Source of the DNA: CAYLRU01 sp964386565
Lineage (GTDB): Bacteria; Desulfobacterota; Desulfobacteria; Desulfobacterales; UBA5616
DNA length: 64,000 nt
Direction: 5' to 3'
Assembly: GCA_964386565.1 (NCBI GenBank)
Contig: CAYLRU010000001.1
Coordinates: 62,001 to 126,000 of the forward strand
Positions 34,750 through 43,799 of the stretch are shown here, piece by piece. Both the position numbers and the translations under genes were made by a program. The notes beneath the pieces were generated by a model. The model was not told the DNA's origin, did no database searches, and saw only the letters and a program-made list of their open reading frames with translations. How positions within the stretch are numbered: position 1 is the first letter of the stretch; each line of letters begins with the position of its first letter.

Positions 34750-37704
34750 TTATTTTTCAGAAGAAATTATAAGCGTGGCCGCTTTCCCGGGATCAAGGTA
34801 TCGCCCGGCCAGTTGAGAAATCTCTTCCCTTGTGATGGATGAATAGTCGGTCATGATGGATCTTGACCAATCCAACTGGTTGGGATGCGCTTTTGACCCG
34901 CCCAGAACCGTGTTCAACCAGTAGTTGTTTCGATTTTTTAAATCCTTGATGCCGGTTAAAATGGGATCAAGGGCCAGGCGTAATTCTTCCTCGTTTACGC
35001 CCGATGCTGCCAGATCTTCCGACAGTTTTCGAACTTCGGAAACCACCAGATCCGTAGAAGACGGATCGGTTTTGATAAACGCATATAAAACGCCGTAATT
35101 TTCATAGGCCCGGCTGGGATGGTTATAGGCATAAGGCGAGTAGGATGCGCCGATTTTTTCCCGGATTTGCTTTCTCAATCGTTCCGACAATATTTGAGAC
35201 AGAACGGAGATTCGTCGGGTCAGGTGAATATCCCAGATATCGTCCGTGGGATAGGCCACCACCACCAGGCCTTTTGATACCTTGGTGTCAATTGTCAGTT
35301 TAAGGGTCTTCCCTTCCGGAAAAACAGGGGGTGCCGGCCGCTTTTTATCTTTAAAACCGGTTCTTTTATCAAGGGCGCCCAGGGACATGGAAACACGCCT
35401 GACAACATCTTCCATGTTAAAATCGCCCACAACAGACACTTCAAGGGGAGCGGACTCAAACATCGGCTGTAACCATGAGACAATATCCTGAAGGGTCAGA
35501 CGGTTAAACCGGTCTTGAGGCGGAAGGCCGAACCGGGGATCTTCCCCGGCGAAAAACCGCTTTCCGCGAAGCTGCATCGCCCCTTCAACGGAATGCCTAA
35601 GACGTTTATAGTCCTGGTTGAATCGTTTCATGACCAGACGAAACGCCTCTTCCCTGAAGCCCGGATCAACAAGATGCGAATACAGCAGTTGAAAGGCAAG
35701 GTCGATTTCATCCGGTGTTGTGGTTGCCGTTAAACGGAAATGATCTTCCCGGATATCAAAAGACACGGTTGTCTCCTTGCCGGAAAGTGCACGGTCAAGG
35801 TCTTCCCGGGTCAAGGCGCCAAGCCCGCTTTCATTTACGACATCTTTTGCCAAGGCGGCGAGTCCGGGTTTGTCAAGAGGTTGTGAAGATGTCCCGTCAC
35901 CAAAAGAAATCAAGATTTCCACCGTGTTGGCTTTGAAATCGGTTTTCTTGAGGTTCAGCCGGACGTTGTTTTCAAAATCGATTTGAACAATTTCCAGATC
36001 TTCGGCCACAAAACGATCAATGATTTTTCCCTGCCGAGGGGGCATATCAAGATAAGGAAAAGAGACGGCGTCTTTTTCTTCGGGAGGCAAAACATCCATT
36101 GCCCGGCTTTTATTAAAAGCATCCTTGATCCGTTGCCCGGGAGTTTCTGATGAACCTGATAGATCGGTATTGCCGGTCAACAGAACGAGCCGGTGATCAT
36201 CGCCCCATGTGTCGCGAAGTGAATTCAGCAGATCTGCCGGAGAAATGCGCCGGACAACCGGGGAAAAAAGCTTTTTTTCCTGCAATGGCGACATCATTAC
36301 CCGGCCCTGATTTATGGATAACAGGATTTGCCGTGCCAGGTCCTTGCTGTTGCGGGTGGATGCGGTTTTGACTGCGGTTTCAAGATCGGCCAGAATTTCT
36401 TTTTTGGCTCGCTCACACTCTGCCTTGCTGAAGCCGTAGACAAGAGCCTGCCGAAGGGCCTGTTCTATGGAAGACAAGGCCTGCTGCCAGTTTTCAGGAT
36501 TACAGTCCGCGGATATTTTCGCATATTCAACCTGTTTTAAAAAAATACCCGAATGAATGGCAGCGGAAGTAAAGGGGGCATCCGGTTTCTTCAGCAGGTC
36601 GTTCAAGCGATACCGGATGATGCGATCCGCCATGTCCTGAACAAGCCGCTTTTTTTGGCGTTCAAAAGAGTCGGGTTTTGCGTCAACTTTTTTTATGGTC
36701 TCTATACTTACAGTGGTGTTTCCGGCTTCGTTTTCATAGTGATAAAAAACTTTCAGGCCTTTGTGAAGAATATTTCCAAAGTCGGTTTGAGGTGTTTTGC
36801 CGTTTCTGTCGGTCAGGGCAGCAAATTTTTCACGGATGAGCGCTTCGGCAGTATGGATGTCAAAATCCCCCACCATAACCAAAATCATATGATCCGGCCT
36901 GTACCAGGTGTCGTAAAAAGATTTTAACACCTTGCGATCCATGGTGTTGATGACCGCTTCTTTTCCGATGGGAAGCCGACTTGAAATTTTCGCGTCCGGG
37001 AACTCGAATTTTAATATGGCCTCGAAGGTTCTGTAAGACGAGGAATCGCGGGAATGCATTTCCGCAAGAACAACCTTGCGCTCCCTGTCGATTTCTTCCG
37101 GCAGCAGCAATGCGCCTTCTGCAAAATCCTTCATTACCACAAGGGCCTTGTCTAATTGTTGACGATCTCCAACGGGCAATAAAATATGATATGAGGTCTC
37201 GTTAAAACCCGTGTGGGCATTGGCGTCCGGACCGAATTGCATACCGATGCTTTGAAAATATTCAACCAGTTCTCCGGGTTTAAAATGTGTTGTTCCGCAA
37301 AACAGCAAATGCTCGAGAAAATGAGCCGCTCCCTGCTCGTTGTCCTTTTCATTCAAGGAGCCCGCCTGTATGTTTAAGTGGATGCTGACCCTGTCTTTGG
37401 GCTCGGTATTGAAAAGCAATACATATCTGAAGCCGTTTTCAAGTCTGCCGTAAGTTAATGCCGGATCCGGCTGTAAATCGCTTGTTTCATGGGGCCATTT
37501 CGGATGTGACCGGGATAAATCCTCTCCGGCGCGGGCAAGGCAGGACTGTTTCAAGCCTGTAAGATTAAAAAATTCCTTTGAATAGAGTCCCGGCAGGGCC
37601 CATTGAAAAAGCAAAACCAGCACCAGATAGAAGATGACAGGACTTTTTTTATGACAGCCCCGTACAGATTCCATTTCCGCCTTGTGTAAATGCTCATGAA
37701 TCAT
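34750..37704 (-). CDS. M16-family zinc metalloprotease (pitrilysin/insulinase type)
   Basis: 984 residues in two homologous halves, the layout of a single-chain M16 peptidase. The catalytic site is the inverted motif HFLEH (His128, Glu131, His132), with the third ligand likely in the VVLAEMHS helix about 75 residues later. An N-terminal hydrophobic segment (about residues 21-40) suggests a signal peptide or anchor, so it acts in the periplasm, degrading peptides. Translation could also start at the ATG at 37674. Neither site has a strong Shine-Dalgarno. The second half lacks the zinc motif, as expected for the family. Confidence 0.92.
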   Translation of the reverse strand: MIHEHLHKAEMESVRGCHKKSPVIFYLVLVLLFQWALPGLYSKEFFNLTGLKQSCLARAGEDLSRSHPKWPHETSDLQPDPALTYGRLENGFRYVLLFNTEPKDRVSIHLNIQAGSLNEKDNEQGAAHFLEHLLFCGTTHFKPGELVEYFQSIGMQFGPDANAHTGFNETSYHILLPVGDRQQLDKALVVMKDFAEGALLLPEEIDRERKVVLAEMHSRDSSSYRTFEAILKFEFPDAKISSRLPIGKEAVINTMDRKVLKSFYDTWYRPDHMILVMVGDFDIHTAEALIREKFAALTDRNGKTPQTDFGNILHKGLKVFYHYENEAGNTTVSIETIKKVDAKPDSFERQKKRLVQDMADRIIRYRLNDLLKKPDAPFTSAAIHSGIFLKQVEYAKISADCNPENWQQALSSIEQALRQALVYGFSKAECERAKKEILADLETAVKTASTRNSKDLARQILLSINQGRVMMSPLQEKKLFSPVVRRISPADLLNSLRDTWGDDHRLVLLTGNTDLSGSSETPGQRIKDAFNKSRAMDVLPPEEKDAVSFPYLDMPPRQGKIIDRFVAEDLEIVQIDFENNVRLNLKKTDFKANTVEILISFGDGTSSQPLDKPGLAALAKDVVNESGLGALTREDLDRALSGKETTVSFDIREDHFRLTATTTPDEIDLAFQLLYSHLVDPGFREEAFRLVMKRFNQDYKRLRHSVEGAMQLRGKRFFAGEDPRFGLPPQDRFNRLTLQDIVSWLQPMFESAPLEVSVVGDFNMEDVVRRVSMSLGALDKRTGFKDKKRPAPPVFPEGKTLKLTIDTKVSKGLVVVAYPTDDIWDIHLTRRISVLSQILSERLRKQIREKIGASYSPYAYNHPSRAYENYGVLYAFIKTDPSSTDLVVSEVRKLSEDLAASGVNEEELRLALDPILTGIKDLKNRNNYWLNTVLGGSKAHPNQLDWSRSIMTDYSSITREEISQLAGRYLDPGKAATLIISSEK

Positions 37705-37903
37705 TTCAAAACCTGCTGATCTTTTTAAGTGTCCGTTTTTCGAATTGTCGGGTGGAAAACGTGTTGATATAATATCCTTTTTTATACATTAAGCATCTTT
37801 TCTTCATATGCAACAACGCCTGCTTCCGTACAGGATAAAACATTGTTTGGGTCCTGATGGCGGTGTGGCTGAAATTCCATGCAGAAAAATGGAAAGGACA
37901 AAT

Positions 37904-37957
37904 AAAAAAACGAATAGCCCATGGCACGGGAAAAAGAAAGGCCAAGGACTATTCGTT
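37904..37957 (-). terminator. Rho-independent terminator of the histone-H1-like gene
   Basis: Read leftward, AACGAATAG pairs with CTATTCGTT (9 perfect pairs plus two further ones) and is followed by seven T residues. It lies about 55 bases after the stop codon of the H1-like gene. The rest of 37705-38012 shows no gene. Confidence 0.75.
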
Positions 37958-38012
37958 AATCAAAGTCTGCATACAGTATTTCTCTTTTTCACCAGTATAT
38001 TAAATAATCCGG

Positions 38013-38489
38013 TCAAACAGCAATATAAACACCCCTTGACTGAGACTTGATCAACCCTCTTGTTGTTAACTTGTAAAGCGCATTGCTTAATTGTCGGCCT
38101 TCGATTTTGGTTTTGGCCTTTACCTCATTAATGGAAATTCCGCCCTTGCTGCTTTTAATAGCTTTATAGACGGTGTCGATGACCGTGGGTCCCTGGGTTT
38201 TCTTGGCCGGGGCAGCCTTCTTTTTTGGGGCGGCTTTTTTGGCCGGGGCAGTTTTCTTGGCCGGGGCAGTTTTCTTGGCCGGAGCGGCCTTCTTTTTTGA
38301 GGCGGCTTTTTTGGCCGGGGCAGCCTTCTTTTTTGGGGCGGCTTTTTTGGCCGGGGCGGTTTTCTTCACGGGATCTTCCTGGAGCTGTTCAACTTTAGCG
38401 GAAATTTTTTCTACCTGCTGGGAAAGACTGGCCAGCGATTTTGAAAGGGTTCCCAACATTGATGAAAGTTGTTTTTGTATCTTCTTCAT
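38013..38489 (-). CDS. Histone-H1-like Lys/Ala/Pro-rich protein with C-terminal winged-helix-like domain
   Basis: 158 residues in three parts. Residues 1-38 form a short amphipathic, probably coiled-coil segment with heptad-like leucines (MLGTLSKSLASLSQQVEKI). Residues 42-97 are a strongly basic tract of AAPAKK and KKKAAP repeats, as in histone H1 and AlgP. Residues 101-158 (VIDTVYKAIKSSKGGISINE, then KLTTRGLIKSQSRGVYIAV) look like a small winged helix. A nucleoid-associated or regulatory DNA-binding role is likely. AAGGAGG lies before the ATG, a strong terminator follows, and the gene stands alone. Confidence 0.75.
   Translation of the reverse strand: MKKIQKQLSSMLGTLSKSLASLSQQVEKISAKVEQLQEDPVKKTAPAKKAAPKKKAAPAKKAASKKKAAPAKKTAPAKKTAPAKKAAPKKKAAPAKKTQGPTVIDTVYKAIKSSKGGISINEVKAKTKIEGRQLSNALYKLTTRGLIKSQSRGVYIAV
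38199..38366 (-). repeat. Coding tandem repeats for AAPAKK-type units
   Basis: Imperfect repeats of about 15-33 bases encode the Lys/Ala/Pro tract of the H1-like protein. The repeats are similar at DNA level, so unit number may vary between strains. Confidence 0.8.
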
Positions 38490-38804
38490 TTCGTTTTCCT
38501 CCTTAATTTAAAGTTAGCATCACGAATTACTATGTAAGTAATATATAATAAAAGAAAAGTCAACACCTTAGGCGAAGTTTTTGCCGACAAACAGGAGTTG
38601 ACAAATACTTTTACATATGGAAAGAACTTCCCAGGTATCGAAATATTATCGCTGGCCCGATTTTCATGGCCGGGAGTCAGCCCGGAAGGATTCGTTTTCG
38701 GTGCGGTTCAATTCGCTGCCCCAGGTATCGACACCAGAGAGATGATCTAAAAACAGGTGTGAAACAAACCGTATGGCGGTTTTAAAAAAGGGGTTGTAAA
38801 TCAT
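38490..38804. other. Intergenic region between the H1-like and helicase genes
   Basis: 315 bases holding divergent promoters. A TTGACT on the minus strand near 38562 and a TTGACA on the plus strand near 38596 are candidate -35 boxes without clear -10 partners. CCCAGGTATCGA occurs twice, at about 38630 and 38720. No gene was recognised. Confidence 0.35.
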
Positions 38805-40793
38805 ATGGCGCAACTCAACTCCGGATTGAGGAACAGCACTTTTCATGCAACATTAATGCGTTCTTTAAATCCTTCTCAACAGGAAGCCGTGATGTTCAGA
38901 AATGGCTCACTGCTTGTTATCGCCGGCGCGGGGAGCGGTAAAACGCGGACCCTGACCCACAGGGTTGCCGCACTGGTGGATGAAGGCGTGTCGCCTGCTT
39001 CCATTCTTCTGCTGACATTTACACGAAAAGCAGCTGCTGAAATGTTGATCCGGGCGAAGGCTCTTCTGGATGAGCGATGTGAAAAAGTGTCGGGCGGTAC
39101 TTTTCATTCGTTTGCAAATGCCATACTTCACCGGCACAGCAAAGAAATCGGGTTTCCAAACGGATATGCCGTTATTGACAGGGCGGATGCCGAAGATTTG
39201 ATTTCCATGATTCGAAAGGAAAAAGATCTTTCTTCACGATATCGCCTGTTTCCCAAAAAAAAAACATTGATGGACATCTTCAGCCGTTGTGCCAACAAGG
39301 TAAAAAGTGTTCAGGATATCGTATTTCAGGAGTACGCTCATTTTTCTCCGGTAATTGACGGAATCGTCCTGGTCCATGAAGAATATAAAAAGAACAAAAT
39401 GATTCATGGATTCATGGACTATGACGACCTGTTGATCTTTTTCAGAAAGCTGCTGATTGAAAACACCTCATTGCGGGACCGTATTTCCGCTTCATACCAA
39501 TACATCATGGTGGATGAATATCAGGATACCAACAAGGTGCAGGCGGAAATTTTGTATCTCTTATCATCCGCGAACAAGAACATCATGGTGGTTGGGGATG
39601 ATTCCCAGAGCATTTATGCTTTTCGCGGCGCCAGCTTTAAGAACATCATTCATTTTCCTGATTTTTTTCCGGGGTGCAGGATTATCCGGCTTGAAGAAAA
39701 CTACAGAAGCGTCCAGCCCATATTAAGTCTTTCAAACCGGATCATCGAGGGTGCGGCGGAAAAGTATGAAAAACGGCTTTTCACGCAAAAAAAAGGGGGT
39801 ATGACGCCCGTTCTGGTTGAAGCCGCAGATGAGGCGAGCCAGTCGGAGTTTGTGGTTGACCGCATACATGATCTGACGAAAACAGGGGTGCGGTTAGACG
39901 ACATCGCCGTTCTTTTCAAGGCGGGATATCATTCCTTCGGCCTTGAAATCGAGCTTGCCAGGGAAGATATTCCGTTTAACAAAGTCGGTGGGTTTAAATT
40001 CATGGAATCGGCGCATATTAAGGATGTCCTCGCACATATGCGGGTTCTTTGCCATTCCCGGGACCGAATAAGCTGGCAGCGCATTCTCATGCTGGTGGAA
40101 AAAATCGGTCCTCGGAAAGCCCGGACGATTTATGATGCCGTTGTCCGGGAAAAAAGGGGCCATTTAAGTTTCATCAAGAACATTTTTTCTCCAGGGGTCG
40201 AAAAACACCTTGGCCCGCTTAAACGCCTGTATCAGGACATCGAGGACCGGAATCCCACGGTAAGAGAACTGGGTGAAATCATCCTGCAGTACTATACGCC
40301 GATCATGCGCAAAAAGTTTGATGACTATCCAAGGCGGATAAGAGACCTGGAACAACTGATCCTGATTATGGACCGGTACGGCAATCTGGCGGAGTTTTTA
40401 ACGGATATGGCACTGGAACCTCCCAATACCAGCTCAAACAGTGTGATGGATCCGGGGATTTCAAAAGAGGACAGGTTGACCCTCTCCACGATTCATTCCG
40501 CCAAAGGGCTTGAGTGGCATACGGTATTTGTCATATGGGCTTTGGATGGCCGGTTTCCGTCCATATATGCACTGGAAAACGAAGAGTCGTTGGAAGAAGA
40601 GCGGCGACTGATGTATGTCGCGGCGACCCGGGCCGAAGAAAATTTGTATTTTATCTATCCGAACAACATATATGATCGCAATGAGGGAATCGTATTGAGC
40701 CGTCCGTCCCGCTTTTTAGATGACATGGAAGATGATATCCTGGAAAAAATATCCGTGGGAGCATCTGATGGTTGGTCATTTAACGGTGCTTGA
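38805..40793 (+). CDS. UvrD/PcrA-type superfamily 1 DNA helicase
   Basis: 662 residues. The helicase motifs appear in order: Q motif LNPSQQEAV, Walker A AGAGSGKTRTL, motif II VDEYQDTN, motif III GDDSQSIYAFRGA, motif IV region RLEENYRS, motif V STIHSAKGLEW and motif VI YVAATRAEENLY. It unwinds DNA 3' to 5' in repair or replication restart. It is somewhat shorter at the C terminus than classical UvrD and PcrA, so the exact subfamily is open. A GGGG sequence about 11 bases before the ATG is a distant ribosome site. Confidence 0.94.
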   Translation: MAQLNSGLRNSTFHATLMRSLNPSQQEAVMFRNGSLLVIAGAGSGKTRTLTHRVAALVDEGVSPASILLLTFTRKAAAEMLIRAKALLDERCEKVSGGTFHSFANAILHRHSKEIGFPNGYAVIDRADAEDLISMIRKEKDLSSRYRLFPKKKTLMDIFSRCANKVKSVQDIVFQEYAHFSPVIDGIVLVHEEYKKNKMIHGFMDYDDLLIFFRKLLIENTSLRDRISASYQYIMVDEYQDTNKVQAEILYLLSSANKNIMVVGDDSQSIYAFRGASFKNIIHFPDFFPGCRIIRLEENYRSVQPILSLSNRIIEGAAEKYEKRLFTQKKGGMTPVLVEAADEASQSEFVVDRIHDLTKTGVRLDDIAVLFKAGYHSFGLEIELAREDIPFNKVGGFKFMESAHIKDVLAHMRVLCHSRDRISWQRILMLVEKIGPRKARTIYDAVVREKRGHLSFIKNIFSPGVEKHLGPLKRLYQDIEDRNPTVRELGEIILQYYTPIMRKKFDDYPRRIRDLEQLILIMDRYGNLAEFLTDMALEPPNTSSNSVMDPGISKEDRLTLSTIHSAKGLEWHTVFVIWALDGRFPSIYALENEESLEEERRLMYVAATRAEENLYFIYPNNIYDRNEGIVLSRPSRFLDDMEDDILEKISVGASDGWSFNGA

Positions 40794-40907
40794 ATCCGGG
40801 AAATTTTTTTGCACCGCCGCGAATGGTGAACGATCATGGGGCTGCGGTGCCGGGGGTTATTTTAAAGTCATTTGTTCGGGGTGAAAGAAGGGGTTGGTTA
40901 TAAGACG

Positions 40908-41144
40908 TCATTTCGGGATAAAGAACGCCCACCAGATATAAAGAAAAAAAGCCGTCCATGCGAGGATGCAGACAACATATGCCTTCCAGTCAACAGGCTT
41001 CTCGGCTATCCCATGCTTTCCGACCTCCCCGACTTTATGTTTGCACGAATAACACCTGTCTGCATTGACGGCCAGCGGTGTTCCACAATTGTAACAGGTC
41101 TTAACAGAGTACAGCGGTTTTTTTGTTTTATCTTTTTCCACCAT
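40908..41144 (-). CDS. Small zinc-ribbon membrane protein
   Basis: 78 residues from the ATG at 41144, which has GAGAGG at eight bases; the ATG at 41150 is too near that site. Four cysteines (CYNCGTPL...CYSCKHKVG) form a zinc ribbon, and a C-terminal hydrophobic segment (VVCILAWTAFFLYIWWAFF) would anchor it in the membrane. I do not know the function. It lies downstream of the ppiD-like gene on the same strand but after its terminator. Confidence 0.7.
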   Translation of the reverse strand: MVEKDKTKKPLYSVKTCYNCGTPLAVNADRCYSCKHKVGEVGKHGIAEKPVDWKAYVVCILAWTAFFLYIWWAFFIPK

Positions 41145-41213
41145 GGGCATTACCTCTCGAAAATCGTCTTACAATTGTGTTCCGATATGTCACCCATTCA
41201 TTTGAGGTCGAAT

Positions 41214-41256
41214 AAAAAAACTTCTCATCTCTTGCGGCTGCCGCAAAAAGGAGAAG
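41214..41256 (-). terminator. Rho-independent terminator of the ppiD-like gene
   Basis: Read leftward, CTTCTC pairs with GAGAAG, enclosing an inner GCGGC-A-GCCGC hairpin, and seven T residues follow. It lies 62 bases after the stop codon. Confidence 0.75.
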
Positions 41257-41317
41257 GGAAGACCTCTATCCACCGGTGAAGGTGCAGATATAAGCGGTTT
41301 TTTATTAAAACCGGAAA

Positions 41318-43195
41318 TCATAAAAAATTCTCTTTAATGGAAATATCTCCCTTGCTTCTCAGGTGTGTTACCAGAGAAGAAAATGCTTTTACCTGCTTTT
41401 GCTTGAGAAGTCTTTTTTTAATCTCGGTTTTTTCGGCTTCAAATCCTTTGATATCCGGCGGTTTTCTTTCTTTAAACCGGATGACGTAAAACCCATTGCT
41501 GCCTTTGATGACCTTTTCCGGGAAAGGGTTTTCTTCGGTCAGCATGAAGGCCGTCTCGATGATTTCCTGCTCGTAGCCGATATCCGGAACAGCGCCGAAC
41601 CGGGTGAAAAATCCCGTGGTTTCAAAAGCGAGGTCACCGTTGTTTTCCGAGTCCGGATTTTTAAGCCTGGCCAGAAGTTTTTCAGCATCTTTCTGCGCTG
41701 CCGCCTCTTTAAGCTTTTTTATCAAGTCCTTTTTCACCTTTTCCTTGACAGCGTCAAATTCGGGTATTTTTTCTTCGCGTCGTTCGATGGGTTGTAAAAT
41801 AAAGAAGGTCCCCTCAAAGTTTAAGATATCGCTGATATCCATTATTTCCAGTTCAAATGCGGCGGCCGCAAATTTGGCTGGTTCGGCGATTCCGGTTTCC
41901 GGTCCGGTTCGTGAAAAAAAATCCGTGGTCAATACCTTGAGGTGTCGGTTTTCGGCGATTTGGGATAAATCATCGATGTCCAATGAGTCATCATAAACCG
42001 ATTCCGCGTCGTTGTAAGCCATCTCTTTTGCATATTGTTCCTCTAATTTTGTACGGATTTCCCCTTCAACCTCATCAAGGGTCTTTTGCCGTTCCTCATT
42101 GACTTTTTCGACCTTGATAATGTGCCATCCAAAGCGGGTTCGCACCGGTTCGCTGATTTCACCGGCACTCATGGAAAAGGCCTTGTCGGCAAAGGGACCC
42201 ACCATATCTTTCTTTTCAAAGGCTCCCAAATAGCCCCCGCTGTTTTTGCTCGGCCCTTCCGAATAGGTTTTGGCAAGCTCGGCAAAATCTTTACCGCTTT
42301 TTGCCATGGTCATAATTTCTTCGGCCTTTTTCCGCCTTTCTTCAACGATTTCCGGTTTTGCATCAGGCGGCACCTTTATCAGAATATGGCTGGCTTCCAC
42401 GGTTTTCGGCCAAATAAACGCTTCGGCATTTTCTTCAAAATAGGCCGCAATTTCCTCGTCCGCCAACTTGACCCGGGATCGATACTCAATGGGATCGAAC
42501 ATGAGATAACGGACTTTTATCATGGGGGCTGTTTTATATGACGCCTTGTTTTCTTCAAAGTAGCGGCTGACTTCTTCATCGGAAGGGGTTATATTTTTAT
42601 AGTCGTCCGGTTTCAAGCAGACATAGTTTATATTAACGGATGCCTTGTTCCATTGATACCATTCCAACGCTTCCTGATCGGAGATTTTCACCGTTTGATA
42701 AATAAACGTCCTTAATTTATTAATGAGCAGCTCCTCTCTTTGAGCGGCCTCGAATTCCTCCGGGGTTCTTTTGTAATGCCTCAGGACTCTCTGGTAAAGG
42801 CGGTTATTAAAAACCCCGTTTGTTTGAAATGCCGGTATGATGCGAATGGCATCAACGAGTTCTTTTTCAGATATTTGAAAATTCAACCGCCTGGCCTCTT
42901 CAGCAAGGAGCTTGCCGTTAATGAGCTGGTTCAGTGCCTGTTCCTTCACGTTTAACATTTCCAGCAGGTCTTCGTTTAGGGTGCCGCCGAACCGGAGCTT
43001 CAGGTTTTCAATCATGCTGTCATATGTTTTTACCCACTCTTGATAGGTGATGGTTTGTCCGTTGACAATGGCGACCCTCCCGCCTCGTTGTTCCCGGAAA
43101 GTGCCCACACCCCAGAAAACAAATACGATAACAATGGCAATCAAAAGGACCTTGATTATCCAAGACCCGGTATTTTTGCGCATGGTGTTCAGCAT
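41318..43195 (-). CDS. PpiD-like periplasmic folding chaperone (SurA-N and PpiC domains)
   Basis: 625 residues. A short cytoplasmic start and one membrane anchor (SWIIKVLLIAIVIVFVFWGVG, split here only by its length) place the rest in the periplasm. The SurA-like N-terminal chaperone domain spans about 35-200, and a parvulin PpiC domain about 265-365 (ASHILIKVPP, GGYLGAFEKKDMVGPFADKA, then GWHIIKV). It helps outer-membrane and periplasmic proteins fold, and may or may not retain prolyl isomerase activity. AAAGGA precedes the ATG. A long C-terminal extension is normal for PpiD. Confidence 0.9.
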   Translation of the reverse strand: MLNTMRKNTGSWIIKVLLIAIVIVFVFWGVGTFREQRGGRVAIVNGQTITYQEWVKTYDSMIENLKLRFGGTLNEDLLEMLNVKEQALNQLINGKLLAEEARRLNFQISEKELVDAIRIIPAFQTNGVFNNRLYQRVLRHYKRTPEEFEAAQREELLINKLRTFIYQTVKISDQEALEWYQWNKASVNINYVCLKPDDYKNITPSDEEVSRYFEENKASYKTAPMIKVRYLMFDPIEYRSRVKLADEEIAAYFEENAEAFIWPKTVEASHILIKVPPDAKPEIVEERRKKAEEIMTMAKSGKDFAELAKTYSEGPSKNSGGYLGAFEKKDMVGPFADKAFSMSAGEISEPVRTRFGWHIIKVEKVNEERQKTLDEVEGEIRTKLEEQYAKEMAYNDAESVYDDSLDIDDLSQIAENRHLKVLTTDFFSRTGPETGIAEPAKFAAAAFELEIMDISDILNFEGTFFILQPIERREEKIPEFDAVKEKVKKDLIKKLKEAAAQKDAEKLLARLKNPDSENNGDLAFETTGFFTRFGAVPDIGYEQEIIETAFMLTEENPFPEKVIKGSNGFYVIRFKERKPPDIKGFEAEKTEIKKRLLKQKQVKAFSSLVTHLRSKGDISIKENFL

Positions 43196-43421
43196 ACATT
43201 GAGTCCTTTACTGTCTTTTGGTTTGAGATTTCCGGTATCATATTTTTAAAGGCAAACTTTGTCAATAAATTCCCCCGGTTTTACGGATACAATCGTATTG
43301 TGAAATAAACAGCAATGGGTTTGCATTGCACCCTGCAGGACAGATGGGCGAAAATAGATATTGACATCATAACGGGCTTTTGTTAGTTGACCCTTTTATT
43401 GTTTACGTATCCCTAAGGGAA

Positions 43422-43497
43422 GGGGCTGTAGCTCAGCTGGGAGAGCGCATGACTGGCAGTCATGAGGCCAGGGGTTCGAGCCCCCTCAGCTCCACCA
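43422..43497 (+). tRNA. tRNA-Ala (anticodon GGC)
   Basis: A complete 76-base cloverleaf with CCA encoded. The acceptor stem GGGGCTG pairs with CAGCTCC and includes the G3:U70 wobble that identifies alanine tRNA. The anticodon loop CTGGCAG sits between CATGA and TCATG-type arms, giving GGC. The T loop has the standard TTCGA. A TTGACA at 43361-43366 may be part of the promoter. Confidence 0.97.
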
Positions 43498-43504
43498 AAC
43501 GATC

Positions 43505-43547
43505 AAAAAGCCAAATGATTACAATAAATAATCGTTTGGCTTTTTTT
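43505..43547 (+). terminator. Rho-independent terminator after tRNA-Ala
   Basis: AAAGCCAAATGATT pairs with AATCGTTTGGCTTT (14 pairs, one G-U) and runs into a tract of T residues, eight bases after the tRNA. The remainder up to 43799 holds at most a 50-codon frame (43632-43787) with no ribosome site. Confidence 0.85.
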
Positions 43548-43799
43548 GTTCAGTTTATTCCTCAACAAAACAATCCGGTTGAATGCAAATCCATTCGCAA
43601 CAAGGCACATAGAATTAACGGCCAACTTGAAATGCTATTGACAGATCATCCTCCGGGATGGCATGATCAGAAACGTGCAACATCATCCCTATCAAGAAAA
43701 ACAAATCTGAAAACAATGATCCGATCTGATGGCGCTTTTAAACGGATAACAGAGGAAATGAAACATTACCATTTAAAAGACGGATAAGAAGGATCAGCA

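Noticed and set aside
38173..38511. Plus-strand frame of phenylalanine/alanine/glycine repeats
   Set aside because: It is the complement of the H1-like basic repeats, which have a strong ribosome site and terminator.
38630..38732. CCCAGGTATCGA direct repeats as attachment sites
   Set aside because: Only 12 bases, about 90 bases apart, no integrase or tRNA nearby.
40795..40865. GCACCGC/GCGGTGC hairpin as helicase-gene terminator
   Set aside because: The stem pairs, but there is no T-tract on either strand after it.
43380..43787. 136-codon open frame across tRNA-Ala
   Set aside because: It overlaps the tRNA and its terminator and has no ribosome site; only its end (43632-43787) could be a small gene, without supporting motif.
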